Origin: JAPOXR01 sp965116115
GTDB lineage: Bacteria > Pseudomonadota > Alphaproteobacteria > Rhodobacterales > Rhodobacteraceae
DNA length: 64,000 bases
Assembly (NCBI GenBank): GCA_965116115.1
Contig: OZ220486.1
Span: forward strand, 4,526,001-4,590,000
Reading direction: 5' to 3'
Positions 37,629-46,783 of this stretch are shown piece after piece. Each line of letters starts with the position of its first letter. Position 1 is the first letter of the stretch. Made by a program: the position numbers and the translations under genes. The notes beneath the pieces are model-generated. The model saw only the letters and a list, made by a program, of their open reading frames with translations. It was not told the DNA's origin and did no database searches.

Positions 37629-38285
37629 ATGGATCCGCAAGTTATGAACAACTGGACTGTCTCAGCGGAAACGACATCCCGCAAGGCGACGTATCAGGAC
37701 GTGCTCGGCGCGCCGCCCCACATGACCGCCGAAGTGCTCGCGGGCACGCTTTACACCCATCCCAGACCGGCTATGCGGCATGCGTGGGCGAGTTCAATAT
37801 TAGGTGGAGAACTGGTTTTGCCGTTCGGCCGCGGGCGCGGCGGCCCCGGCGGCTGGTGGATCGTGTTCGAGCCGGAATTGCATCTCGGCCCCGACGGGGA
37901 AGACATCGCCGTGCCGGACCTGGCCGGCTGGCGGCGGGAGACCATGCCTGAATATCCAGATACCGCCTATTGCCCTGTCCCGCCCGACTGGGTATGCGAA
38001 GTGCTGTCGCCCTCCACCCGGCGGATTGACCGGCACGAAAAGGCGGCGATTTATGCCCGCGAGGGCGTCTCCCATATGTGGTTCGTCGATCCCGATGTGA
38101 AGACACTGGAAGCGTTCGAACTCCGCGGGGGCTTCTGGTTGTTGCTTGCCGCGCTGGCCGATGACGCGCCAGTCTCGCTCCCGCCTTTCGACGCCGTCAC
38201 TTTTCCGCTCGATGCGCTTTGGCCGGAAAGCGCCGCCGGTGACAGCGGCGCGGCAGAGAAGAAAAACGCCGTCACCGGGCCATAG
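37629..38285 (+). CDS. Uma2-family (DUF820) endonuclease-like protein
   Basis: 218 residues with the PD-(D/E)xK-like core of the Uma2 family: GGWWIVFEPELHLGP (Glu), EDIAVPDLAGWRRE (Pro-Asp with active-site Asp), PPDWVCEVLSPSTRR (Glu-x-Leu variant of ExK) and KAAIYAREGVSHMWFVDPD. These proteins are abundant in cyanobacteria and some proteobacteria, and their biological role is unclear. No partner gene is adjacent; an IS5 remnant lies upstream. Start ATG 37629; ATG 37644 is also possible. Confidence 0.85.
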   Translation: MDPQVMNNWTVSAETTSRKATYQDVLGAPPHMTAEVLAGTLYTHPRPAMRHAWASSILGGELVLPFGRGRGGPGGWWIVFEPELHLGPDGEDIAVPDLAGWRRETMPEYPDTAYCPVPPDWVCEVLSPSTRRIDRHEKAAIYAREGVSHMWFVDPDVKTLEAFELRGGFWLLLAALADDAPVSLPPFDAVTFPLDALWPESAAGDSGAAEKKNAVTGP

Positions 38286-38440
38286 TATGACGTTGCCTGA
38301 CGACGAAGTGCGTCGCCGAAGATATCCGCCTGAATCACGACCCACGGCTGAATCGATGCATTTCGGATTCTAGCCGGGGATATTGGGGCAATTCAATCCG
38401 CGCCCATCCCGGACCGAAATCCAACAACCAACCGCCGGGA

Positions 38441-39421
38441 CTACTTGGGCAAAACGCAGTGGTCCGTAAACAAACCAACGACAATCAGGCCGCGCTCTAA
38501 TTCCGAGCCGTCTGCAGCGGGCGGTTCGTAGAGAAAGTGAATCCTGTCCACATGCGGCTGCAATTTGATGTGCCACCAGAATACCTTGTTCTTTCCGCGA
38601 TGCCTTCGGGTTCGATCCGCCGCGGATGGTTTGTGTCTTTTGGTACGGCCGTTTTCATCCGATATCTGAGCACCGACCTTGGCTGACAATGCGACCGGAA
38701 GCCCCTGAAGACTGCCGACCTGAAATTCGCTGAAACACAGTGCGCCGAAATCGTTAAGCCCGCCGAGGCACCGCGACAATTCATCGCGCACATCGGCATA
38801 CGGACGACTGAATCTTTTCAGTCCATTCCAGACGTCATCGGCCCACTCCAGTGCCGGAAAGGCTGAAACCGCGAGACTTTGGAACTTCTGCGTATCAGCA
38901 TTCTCCAGTTTGATCACTGATCTGAAAAAGGCTGTATGTTCAGCCTCGTCCGTAACGAAGGCGACTTCAACAACCGTGTCGGTGACTGATACCGGAACCC
39001 GTTCTCTATACACGCCGTCAAGGGGCAGAGGTAACACCGCCACTTGCATCTGTTGCATGCAACATGCGTGCGCGAATGCCACGCCCGGGGCACAGCGAGT
39101 GCCGTCCCTGAGCACGACATCATAATCTTTCAGGCAGGAATCGTTTAAATCTTCGATCCGATCCAAAGCAATTCTCAGCCGCTCAGCAGTATCACGTTCA
39201 AAATTGACAGCACAATCACCCGGGAATAACGCGGAATACAACTTTTCACCGTTGCCAAGGTCTGAGTCCCGGTAGTCAGAGTGCTTAACAACTCGTTCGT
39301 TACGCTCCCGCGCAGTGTCAATCCTGTCAAGAAGCCTGTGAATCGCGTCTGAAAGCAGTTCGGCGCTGGTATCGCAGGCCTTAAACCACGAACTCTCATC
39401 CAACACAAAACGAATAGTCAT
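38441..39421 (-). CDS. Unknown protein, third gene of DUF262/ATPase operon
   Basis: 326 residues, not recognised. It starts FVLDESSWFKAC, is rich in charged residues, has a Cys pair in AHACCMQQMQ (about 118) and ends with KVFWWHIKLQPHVDRIHFLY, a segment reminiscent of short toxin or nuclease beta-strands but without a named motif. Its start overlaps the end of the ATPase gene by 4 bases, so it is translationally coupled and likely works with it. By analogy with OLD-like or AAA15 ATPase systems it may be the effector; this is inference from position. Confidence 0.7.
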   Translation of the reverse strand: MTIRFVLDESSWFKACDTSAELLSDAIHRLLDRIDTARERNERVVKHSDYRDSDLGNGEKLYSALFPGDCAVNFERDTAERLRIALDRIEDLNDSCLKDYDVVLRDGTRCAPGVAFAHACCMQQMQVAVLPLPLDGVYRERVPVSVTDTVVEVAFVTDEAEHTAFFRSVIKLENADTQKFQSLAVSAFPALEWADDVWNGLKRFSRPYADVRDELSRCLGGLNDFGALCFSEFQVGSLQGLPVALSAKVGAQISDENGRTKRHKPSAADRTRRHRGKNKVFWWHIKLQPHVDRIHFLYEPPAADGSELERGLIVVGLFTDHCVLPK

Positions 39422-40542
39422 GTCCGGCGGCGCCGAGCCGCGGCCAGACCTCCGAGATCAATTTGCGATTGATCGAAAAAACCGGCCGGCCAAGCAGAGA
39501 GCTGTCCGTTGCTGCGCAATTCCATGGTTTGATGGATGGGGCCGTCATCGTCAGAATGCAAATAGTGAATCAATACCTGCTCCGGCCGAATCGGCGAGTC
39601 GCCGCTGGCGACTGCTAACCGGATGCCATTCAACACATGGTCGCTGTGAGTCTCGACGAAGACTTGCACGCCGTCAGCTGCAACCTGCGAAAGGAACCCG
39701 CCGATCCTCGACTGGCCGGCCGGATGCAGATGCGCCTCAGGATTCTCGACTATGAGCAGCCCTTCGGATTCAGCGCGCAACGCTGCGACGACTATCGGGA
39801 GCGCGTATGAAATACCGAAGCCTGAATTCGGCGCCCGGGTCCACTCTGATGCCAAGCCGGGTTTCTTGAAAAGCAGTCTTGTGACGGATGTGTTCGGGAA
39901 CCGCTCAGCTTCAATTCTGACCGGCCCGACAATTTTTGTCATCCAGCTTTCGGTCTGATGTCGCAAATCTCCGAATCGAGAATCATTCGATGAACGTTCC
40001 ACTCGGCCCGGACTGACTCTGGCCCGATCGAACTGAGCCAAGACTTGCGCCACGAACTCTCCCCTTGGTCCGACATCCAGTTCATCAACCGCAACGGCGC
40101 TCGCACCAAGCACATCGCGCGGGCCCAGCCGTTCGGCGCAAAGATAGCTGAAACGGGGGGCGGGACGAGCAAGCGCGCCGTCAATGGCTCCCGGCCTTTC
40201 GTCAATGATTGCGTTCAGCGCCTGTGTTCCGCCAATGTCCGCCGCATGGAATGACCAGAGGTTGCAATCGCCACGCGAGTCGGTCAGTTCAATTGCGGCG
40301 GACTCGTTGCCTGCATCACGATGAATGACTTCCGCGGCGCTTCCCAGTTCCAGCGTTTCGACGCCGTTAAATTCCACATGATTCCTTTCCGGATGCAGGG
40401 TCATTTGACGGGCAAGCAAAAGCGAATGGATGATGGATGTCTTTCCGGCACCATTGGCTCCGGTCAGAATCGTAAGGTCCGCCGCCCCCAGTTTTAAGTC
40501 CTGAAACCGCTTGAAATTTGAAAGACGGATTTCCGAAATCAC
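39418..40542 (-). CDS. AAA ATPase of the DUF3696/AAA15 type
   Basis: 374 residues. The N-terminus ISEIRLSNFKRFQDLKLG leads into Walker A TGANGAGKTS (about 29-38) and LLLARQM. The C-terminal half has Walker B-like LLIVENPEAHLHPAGQSRIG, FVETHSDHVLNGIR and a terminal WPAGFFDQ segment, which identify the DUF3696 group of SMC/ABC-like ATPases. Members occur in abortive-infection and restriction-like loci. It overlaps both neighbours by 4 bases, forming a three-gene unit with the DUF262 protein and an unknown protein. Confidence 0.85.
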   Translation of the reverse strand: MISEIRLSNFKRFQDLKLGAADLTILTGANGAGKTSIIHSLLLARQMTLHPERNHVEFNGVETLELGSAAEVIHRDAGNESAAIELTDSRGDCNLWSFHAADIGGTQALNAIIDERPGAIDGALARPAPRFSYLCAERLGPRDVLGASAVAVDELDVGPRGEFVAQVLAQFDRARVSPGRVERSSNDSRFGDLRHQTESWMTKIVGPVRIEAERFPNTSVTRLLFKKPGLASEWTRAPNSGFGISYALPIVVAALRAESEGLLIVENPEAHLHPAGQSRIGGFLSQVAADGVQVFVETHSDHVLNGIRLAVASGDSPIRPEQVLIHYLHSDDDGPIHQTMELRSNGQLSAWPAGFFDQSQIDLGGLAAARRRRT

Positions 40543-41696
40543 TGGAGCGCCTCGCGTACCAAACCTCGGACTCTTTCAAACCGGGTTTGGACATTCCTGA
40601 CCGTGCCGGTGCTGCTGCTGATGGAATTTATGAATTCAGCGTCATCGGCCATCATCTTGCGCGCTCTTGTCCGGATAACTTCGGCTGCCCGTAGGACTGA
40701 GGTTGAATCATAATCTGCTAAAACGGTGCCCCAACTCTCAAATAAACCCCGGTTTATCGGATTTTTAGTTTCAATGTCCGCCGGCCACTTCCGGAACGCA
40801 TACTCGCCGAAAACCTGCCGGCAATTGATCATGCCGCAGTTGAAGTCCGCTCGCAGCTTCTCATGTATGCCGTCATCCCGCCGGTCCAGCTCTATGCTGA
40901 CTTCGCTCAGAAATTCGTCGAATCCATCATGCTTCGCATAGTCGTCCAAAGCAAACATGCGGAAAGCGATGAATCGAAGTATCACCTCGCGGTCTGCCAT
41001 GCGCGGATGCTCTACAAGCACTCCTCCGGTGGCTTCGACAAATGCCGGTTCGGATGCCAGTTCCGTGAGGAACCGCCGAGATGTTTTTCCACTCATGCAA
41101 TGCCGGATTTCCTGTGCGCTGAGCGGCGTTCCGCCCGTGTTGATACGGCGAAAAATATCAAACTTGACACGGTAAGGGGTTTGCGGGTCGATTACGTGGG
41201 CCACAATCTGCGAATTCTTGAGGCGGCGGCGGAAAACCGGCGGCAACTCATCAAAGCACAGCCCCTTGAGGTCATCAAGATAAGTCATGAATCTCAGCCT
41301 CTCGTTCTGATAACTCATGAAGTTGAAAATCGTGTTCAGGCGCTGGACGCCGTCAACGACCTGCAGTTTTCCTTCGTTGTCTTCATTGAAGTAAAATGAC
41401 GGCAGCGGAATCCCCAGCAGCAGCGATTCTATGAGTCCCGATCGCTGCTTTTTTTTCCACACGAATTTTCTCTGGAAATCCGGAGTGAGATCAATGTCAT
41501 TGTCAGCAATCATATCAATCACTTGCCGGATCGAATAGTGTTTTGTTGAGACTCGGATCTGGTCGGGGTCCCATGGGTCAACTCCGGCCTCTGGATCCTC
41601 GCCGGTTTTTTCAATCTCTATTCCTGTCGGGTCGTTTTCAAAATATTCCTCGGAAACCGCACGGGTGGTCTCGAATGAGTTCTCGTCTGTCAGCAT
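40539..41696 (-). CDS. DUF262 domain protein (GmrSD N-terminal-like)
   Basis: 385 residues from ATG 41696, chosen because GGAGGAG precedes it closely (ATG 41723 is in frame upstream). The ParB/sulfiredoxin-like DUF262 fold is shown by YSIRQVIDMIADNDIDLTPD, FQRKFVWKKKQRSGLIES, LQVVDGVQRLNTI (DGxxR, the nucleotide-binding motif) and FDIFRRINTGGTPLSAQEIR. GmrSD-type proteins cut modified phage DNA with an additional DUF1524 nuclease domain, which is absent here, so nuclease activity would have to come from elsewhere. First gene of the operon. Confidence 0.87.
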   Translation of the reverse strand: MLTDENSFETTRAVSEEYFENDPTGIEIEKTGEDPEAGVDPWDPDQIRVSTKHYSIRQVIDMIADNDIDLTPDFQRKFVWKKKQRSGLIESLLLGIPLPSFYFNEDNEGKLQVVDGVQRLNTIFNFMSYQNERLRFMTYLDDLKGLCFDELPPVFRRRLKNSQIVAHVIDPQTPYRVKFDIFRRINTGGTPLSAQEIRHCMSGKTSRRFLTELASEPAFVEATGGVLVEHPRMADREVILRFIAFRMFALDDYAKHDGFDEFLSEVSIELDRRDDGIHEKLRADFNCGMINCRQVFGEYAFRKWPADIETKNPINRGLFESWGTVLADYDSTSVLRAAEVIRTRARKMMADDAEFINSISSSTGTVRNVQTRFERVRGLVREALQ

Positions 41697-42122
41697 GCTC
41701 TCCTCCGGTATGCCCTCATGCACGAGCGGAAAATACTCATGCGGGTAGAATTCAAACAGGTTCGTTGTCCCGACAGCAAACGATATTCATTTATCTGGCC
41801 CGTGCAACTATGAAGGACATTACCGTGGTCAGCCGGCAGCTTCTATCCCGCCATTTCCAAGCCAAACGGTCCTTCGGCGGATTCAGCGGCAAGGGGCTGC
41901 CGAAGCCGTCGGCCGGCGACAGAAATTTTTTGATAACGGCCGGGTTGCGTCAAGGCTTATCCGTCCGGGGTCGCCTCTGGAGCTTCATGGAAAGCCTCCG
42001 ACCGGGAGTCATGCCCGGGAATGTCGTGGCCCTGGCGGTTCCGCTTCCGCACGACATTAATCCTCCTGCCAAAAAACTTATGAATCATGTCTGAAAAACG
42101 TTCAGAGCCGGCGTCGCGGAAC
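41697..42122. other. Intergenic with decayed repeat-like sequence
   Basis: Beyond the promoter of the DUF262 operon, a plus-strand stretch near 41809-41850 (reading MKDITVVSRQ) resembles the ITMVSRQ segment in the tails of the duplicated blocks near 15370 and 19680, so it is probably the same decayed element. No intact gene. Confidence 0.4.
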
Positions 42123-43004
42123 TTACCCAGAATCCCGGAATATATTGTCTCTATGCCACTTCAGGTATTCTGGTCCGGGATGATAGTCACTGTTACGCGG
42201 ACTTCTTAATGACTTTCCATGGAATGCAGTCAACCACTCCTTTTGACTCCTTCCCACTGCGTTCTTGCACGCGACCAAGCTTTTGTTTTCTTGGACGGTG
42301 AAGGCGCCGATGTCAAACGCCTTATGGTGCATTAGACAAAGAGCAAGTCCATTGATAACTTTGTCCGGGCCACCGGCCGCATGCCACTTAATATGCGCAG
42401 CCTCCAGGAAAGCATTCTGGTTGCCTATCAATAAATCGAATCCACATACACAACATTGTCCATCGTAGGCATGCAGAACTTTTTCACGGAATGCCCGGTC
42501 CCGCTCGGATCGTTTTGTGAATTGTGCTGTGAGGTCAAGGCCGACTGCATCAAGGATGTCTTGGTGTAATGTCCCGGGGAAGTTCGAATCGAGAATTTGT
42601 CTTGCCACGATTCTGATGTTCTCCCCTTGTGAAGCTTCCAGGACACTTAAGAATTCATCGGGAAAGCGGCCGATTGCATTCTTATTCACCAGCTCCCTGT
42701 CACTGACGCCGCCGCTCTTGTTCTTTTTCAATTTCTTGTCTGCAGTCACACGCCACAATTCATCATGTTCAAGCCTCACAAAGGGATCTTCAGGGTGATG
42801 ATTGCTTCTTGTCGGGCCGAAGTTCTCCAACAATTCATTAAACTTTTTCTTGTAGATGCTATTGTATGGAATCTGTTTGCGTCCGAGGCTCAACTCGCCA
42901 AGCGCAAAAAGCATGAGCAGGGGTTTATGGGGCGCGGATTGTTTCTTCCGTTTCCACCTGCGGATTTTCTCCATTTTGCCTAACAGTGACGTTAGTTCAT
43001 TCAT
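42123..43004 (-). CDS. Phosphorothioate-DNA-dependent HNH restriction endonuclease (SBD-HNH)
   Basis: 293 residues. The N-terminal half (HKPLLMLFALGELSLG, about 26-41) matches sulfur-binding domains. The C-terminal half is an HNH nuclease: CCVCGFDLLIGNQNAFLEAA with zinc cysteines, AAHIKWHAAGGPDKVINGLA with the catalytic His, and LCLMHHKAFDIGAF. Such type IV enzymes (ScoMcrA/SprMcrA relatives) cut phosphorothioated DNA of other bacteria or phages. No dnd genes are seen in the window, consistent with a role against modified incoming DNA. Frame intact. Confidence 0.85.
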   Translation of the reverse strand: MNELTSLLGKMEKIRRWKRKKQSAPHKPLLMLFALGELSLGRKQIPYNSIYKKKFNELLENFGPTRSNHHPEDPFVRLEHDELWRVTADKKLKKNKSGGVSDRELVNKNAIGRFPDEFLSVLEASQGENIRIVARQILDSNFPGTLHQDILDAVGLDLTAQFTKRSERDRAFREKVLHAYDGQCCVCGFDLLIGNQNAFLEAAHIKWHAAGGPDKVINGLALCLMHHKAFDIGAFTVQENKSLVACKNAVGRSQKEWLTAFHGKSLRSPRNSDYHPGPEYLKWHRDNIFRDSG

Positions 43005-43049
43005 CCGAACGATTCACATGTCCATTGGCGGGTTGTGCGACAGTAGCTG

Positions 43050-43480
43050 AATTGTGGACGCATGGAAAGGATTTTCTCAGTTTGATATTGACCGCACAAT
43101 GGCCGTTTGATTGAATCGCTGAAAACTAACCGGCAGGGCGGCCTGCGGTTGCTGCAGTGCAATGTACGCCGGCCGCTTTATGGAAAACACGGCGAAGGCC
43201 TCCGTCAAACATATGGCTGGGACCGGCGTCGACAGCAGGCTCAGGCAGCTTTACGTAACTGCAATATCCCGGGCGTGAACCATGCGCACTGCGCCGCTCA
43301 CATTCTGCGTGGACTCAACGGCCTGACGGAGTTTCACGGCGCAGCATGGTCCGGGCAGATGCCGGTACGGGGAAAGATCCGCGCCGGCGGCCCGCAGAGA
43401 GCGCAGACATGCAGGCGGGTATTTTCCGCCTGCCGCGTCCGGACAGTTGAGCCGGACCGCACTTGGTGAGAACACATCCG
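43050..43480 (+). mobile_element. Possible IS66-like transposase remnant
   Basis: A plus-strand frame contains NHAHCAAHILRGLNGLTEFH followed by AAWSGQMP, resembling the HxxCxAHxLRxL segment with the acidic site of IS66 transposases. Upstream RLLQCNVRRPLYGKHGEG-like text does not add support. The frame is short and lacks ends. The rest of the 43005-43628 gap shows nothing else. Confidence 0.4.
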
Positions 43481-43628
43481 CTCAATCGCTGACGGACGAA
43501 ATCCTGGACATGCTTTTCAAAAGCCGGAGCAAGCCGGCCATCGCCGCGGGAGTGAAATCCTGCGGATGAGCGGACGCCCCGCGCTTTTTCACAGAGACAG
43601 AGCTTGAAAAAATGATAGGTCAGACAGC

Positions 43629-43832
43629 ATGATGTACATACCCTTTGACACTCATCCCGAAGTCAGAAAACTTGAGATCAAAGGTTTCACCTTGGAACAG
43701 CCCGAAGCCATAACCGACACCGTGCGGACAGGAATCATGGGAGGAGTCACGACTAAGGCAGACCTTGTGGAAGTGAGGTCCGATATTGCCCGGCTTGAGA
43801 CCGCCATCGGACCGCTGACGAAAACAGGCTGA
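43629..43832 (+). CDS. Small DUF1640-like coiled-coil protein
   Basis: 67 residues. FDTHPEVRKLEIKGFTLEQP and RTGIMGGVTTKADLVEVRSD follow the pattern of the two broken DUF1640-like genes at 14111-14354 and 18111-18384 (same THR/GGxxTKADL arrangement). It is shorter, lacking the transmembrane end because of a stop after LTKTG. It may be a truncated paralogue. Function unknown. Confidence 0.5.
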   Translation: MMYIPFDTHPEVRKLEIKGFTLEQPEAITDTVRTGIMGGVTTKADLVEVRSDIARLETAIGPLTKTG

Positions 43833-44043
43833 ATTCTTGTCGTTTTGTCGGGACGGCAGTTGCGTTGATCCTGCCTTGGATGTTAGAGTAGATTCACTGT
43901 TCGGCACCGTCGGCGGCCGGTCCATTCAGCGGGCAGCAAACGCCGGGGCGCCGACTCCTGATGATCTTTACAGGGGCGAATTATCGCGCAGCGCTGTCTG
44001 GATAAAGCGCCGCCGCGCCGGCCGGCATTAAAACTGTTTGTGC

Positions 44044-44658
44044 TCAATTCGGGCCGGCAGGGATAAGCATTTCGCGCACATAAGCGGCATGTGCGGTTTC
44101 TTCAATCAACTCAACGACATATTGCGCGGCCATCAGCGTCCGGCCGACGCCGATCGTGCCGTGGCTGTGCAAAAGGGCGCCCTTCACTTCACTGTCGCGC
44201 ATGAACGGCACGACCTCGGCCGCTCCTTGCGGGCCTGAATTCGCTGACAGCGGAATCAAAGGGATCCTCTTGAGTTTGTCCGCGGTCTGCACGGTCAGGC
44301 ACGGTATTTCCCTGCCGGCGCATGCCCAGCCTGTCGCCCAGGGCGAGTGGACATGAATAATGGCTTCGACATCAGGCCGCGCCTCATAGATCCCCGCATG
44401 AAAATCCAGATCCTTTGACGGACGGCCCTCGCCTGCCAAGATATTCCGGCGGAGATCACAGACCATCAGATTTTCCGGAGCGCATTCGCTGAAGCCGACT
44501 CCGCTGGGCTTGATGACAATCCTGTCCCCGCAGGCAAGGCGCACAGACAGATTGCCTCCGGAATTTGTCTGCAGCCCCCTTTCAAAACATCGCCGCGCGA
44601 TCCGCGACAGCGACAGTTTTTTCTCGGCTGCGTCTCTGATATCCAAATCTTCGGTCAT
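44044..44658 (-). CDS. Class II aldolase/adducin family protein
   Basis: 204 residues. Zinc-dependent class II aldolases cleave phosphorylated sugars (fuculose-, ribulose-phosphate and similar). Motifs: GNLSVRL, IKPSGVGF, DLDFHAGIYEARPDVEAIIH with VHSPWATG (His-x-His type zinc ligands) and LLHSHGTIGVGRTL with the third ligand. Start overlaps the Tm-1-like gene by 4 bases. Pairing with a Tm-1-like protein suggests a sugar-acid pathway in which an OtnC-like aldolase/decarboxylase acts. Confidence 0.9.
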   Translation of the reverse strand: MTEDLDIRDAAEKKLSLSRIARRCFERGLQTNSGGNLSVRLACGDRIVIKPSGVGFSECAPENLMVCDLRRNILAGEGRPSKDLDFHAGIYEARPDVEAIIHVHSPWATGWACAGREIPCLTVQTADKLKRIPLIPLSANSGPQGAAEVVPFMRDSEVKGALLHSHGTIGVGRTLMAAQYVVELIEETAHAAYVREMLIPAGPN

Positions 44659-45827
44659 GGCACCGCCTTACCCTTTCCGGCCTGCAGGAATTCCAAGAGC
44701 TTTCCGGCAGCCCGTCCAGCTGTTTCCTTGTCGTTAATGTGGTTCGGGATGCGCAGGATTTCAACAGACTTTCCGCACGCGCGCCGGACCGCGCCGGCGA
44801 ACGCTTCTCTACCCGCGCTGTTCTCAATGGCGCCGCCGGGCCTGTCCTCCGAGGAAAAACCCGCCATCGGCAGGATCACCGCCGTCCGCGCAGACCGCTT
44901 GGCCAGTTCGTATCCGACAAGCCGTCCGGCCAGAGCCATTTCCTGTTCCGTGAGACCTACATGTCTGAATGCCGGGCTGTGCGTATAGCTCAGCCGGCCG
45001 GTGTCATCGACCGGCGGTGTCCTGCTCCTTTCAAATGTGAAAAAATTCACGCCTCCGGGCAAAACGACGCGCGGCACGCGGCCCGTCGCCGTGAACCGTT
45101 CCCGGCTGACCGCCGTATGCGGGTCCAGAAACAGACTGACGGCCTCATGGATCGTGAAGTCGATCACGCCTGCCAGCCTGTCTGACCGCGCCCATTCGGC
45201 CATCGCGCCGCCGCCGAATCCATTCGCATGGAACGAGACCGCTTCGAATCCGCACGCCCGGATTTCCGCGGCCGCCGCTTCCGCACCGGAACCGGTCACC
45301 CCGAGCGTGGATATGCCGATCAAGGGCCCGCCCGCTTCCCGCCCGGCGCTCTCTTCAGCCCGCACAAGAGCGCTGACGACTGCCGCGGCCTTTCTCAATG
45401 TTCCGCGGGTAACCTGATTGAGCCCCGTCAGATCCGTCACGGAAGGCACCAGCACGATGCCCGATACCGCCGCCGCAGGGCGCGGGTCGGCGGCCATGGT
45501 CGTGACCAGCGCCTTCGGCACCGTCCATTCCGGTCCGGACATCACTTCGGAGGCCAGTTGGGTTCCGGTGCCGCCGCCCAGACCGGCGATCGCTTGAAGT
45601 CTTCCGCCGTACGACAATTGCAGAAGCTCGGACCGCGCCCGGATGACTGCGGCTTTCATCGCCGCCGGCTTTTTTTCGCCGGCTGAACGGTCCGCCGCCC
45701 GCAGACTGGTGTCGATATGCGTGATGGAAAACCCTTCCGCCGACAGAATTCCGCCGAGAAATTCCGCCTCCGCGCGTTTGGTCGCGAGCGTCGACACGAC
45801 TGCGACTTCCGGACTGCGGACGCTCAT
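44655..45827 (-). CDS. Tm-1-like ATP-binding domain protein (UPF0261)
   Basis: 390 residues of the UPF0261/Tm-1 family, whose plant member Tm-1 blocks tobamovirus replication and whose bacterial members have unknown, probably catabolic, roles. N-terminal STLATKRAEAEFLGGILSAE, AGLGGGTGTQLASEVM, then ISTLGVTGSGAEAAA and FHANGFGGGAMAEWA; C-terminal GGVNFFTFE. First gene of the leftward unit, starting 114 bases from the divergent MBL gene with a perfect inverted repeat between them. Confidence 0.9.
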   Translation of the reverse strand: MSVRSPEVAVVSTLATKRAEAEFLGGILSAEGFSITHIDTSLRAADRSAGEKKPAAMKAAVIRARSELLQLSYGGRLQAIAGLGGGTGTQLASEVMSGPEWTVPKALVTTMAADPRPAAAVSGIVLVPSVTDLTGLNQVTRGTLRKAAAVVSALVRAEESAGREAGGPLIGISTLGVTGSGAEAAAAEIRACGFEAVSFHANGFGGGAMAEWARSDRLAGVIDFTIHEAVSLFLDPHTAVSRERFTATGRVPRVVLPGGVNFFTFERSRTPPVDDTGRLSYTHSPAFRHVGLTEQEMALAGRLVGYELAKRSARTAVILPMAGFSSEDRPGGAIENSAGREAFAGAVRRACGKSVEILRIPNHINDKETAGRAAGKLLEFLQAGKGKAVP

Positions 45828-45885
45828 TCCCTCAGCCCCCGACAGGTCAAAAGCGGCCCGCTGTTTGGAACTTTCAGACTACACG

Positions 45886-45922
45886 ATGTATTGATCATGC
45901 GATTCATAAAGCATCAATACAT
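45886..45922. promoter_or_regulatory. Perfect 10-base inverted repeat in divergent promoter
   Basis: ATGTATTGAT at 45886-45895 and ATCAATACAT at 45913-45922 are exact inverted copies separated by 17 bases, between two divergent catabolic operons. The spacing (27 bases centre to centre) suits two half-sites on different helical turns or a repressor tetramer. It lies 18 bases before the MBL start codon and overlaps the likely promoter. The cognate regulator is not in the window. Confidence 0.7.
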
Positions 45923-45940
45923 TTTGATTGGAGACGTTGC

Positions 45941-46783
45941 ATGGACATTCCGGAAATGAAAATTCACCCCATAAACACCGGCTGGCTTGAAGCCGATCTC
46001 GGAACTTATGTGTTCTGGAAAGGCTCCGCGGGGCAGAAAATCTGGAATCCGGTCTATTGTTTTCTCGTTGATGCCGGAGAGCGGAAAATCCTCATCGACA
46101 CGGGGCTGTGTAATGAAAAAAGAGCCACGCGCTATCACCACAAGTGCCAGAAACGCGGCTGTCTGGAGGTCCACGACCATCTCCGGAAGGTTCTGTCCAC
46201 TGAGCCGGATGAAATCGACGCCGTCATTTTCACCCACCTGCATTGGGATCATGTCCAAAACATGAAGCGGTTCCGCCGGGCCCGCTACATTTGTCCGGCG
46301 ACGGAGATTCAATGGGCCTATAATCCGCTTCCGCTCTATTACCGCACCTACGAATCCCCCGTTCTGGGCATCGAACCCGCTTACTACGGATGCAGTTTCG
46401 AACTTGTGCACGGAGAAACAGAAATCTTTCCGGGCATCACCATGTTTGATACGCCCGGCCACTCTCCGGGCCATATGGCGGTCACCGTGAAAACCGCGGC
46501 AGGCGATATCGTCATCGCCGGCGATGCCGTGTTTCAGGCGCGGAACATGGAGCCGAACGAAGATGAAAAATGGCGCTACTGGGTGCCCGCCAGGTTCGTG
46601 AATTCAATCGAGGGATGGCGTTCGGTCGAGGAAATCGACAAACGGGCGGACTATATTCTGCCGTGCCACGATGAGGCTGTCGGCGAACATGATATATATC
46701 CGTTTCCGGGCATGAAACTGCGCGAGCGCCGTAAGGTCATTCCCGGCCTGCCCTTTTATTTCGCCGGACTCCAGCCTGAATGA
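45941..46783 (+). CDS. Metallo-beta-lactamase-fold hydrolase (lactonase-like)
   Basis: 280 residues. The metal-binding motif HLHWDH (in AVIFTHLHWDHVQN, about residue 99), a later FDTPGHSPGHMAV and VIAGDAVFQ complete a two-metal site, and the C-terminal His of ILPCHDEAV is present. It resembles the N-acyl-homoserine-lactonase group, but by context a sugar lactone is the likelier substrate. First gene of the rightward operon behind TTGGAG, overlapping the HAD gene by 4 bases. Confidence 0.88.
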   Translation: MDIPEMKIHPINTGWLEADLGTYVFWKGSAGQKIWNPVYCFLVDAGERKILIDTGLCNEKRATRYHHKCQKRGCLEVHDHLRKVLSTEPDEIDAVIFTHLHWDHVQNMKRFRRARYICPATEIQWAYNPLPLYYRTYESPVLGIEPAYYGCSFELVHGETEIFPGITMFDTPGHSPGHMAVTVKTAAGDIVIAGDAVFQARNMEPNEDEKWRYWVPARFVNSIEGWRSVEEIDKRADYILPCHDEAVGEHDIYPFPGMKLRERRKVIPGLPFYFAGLQPE

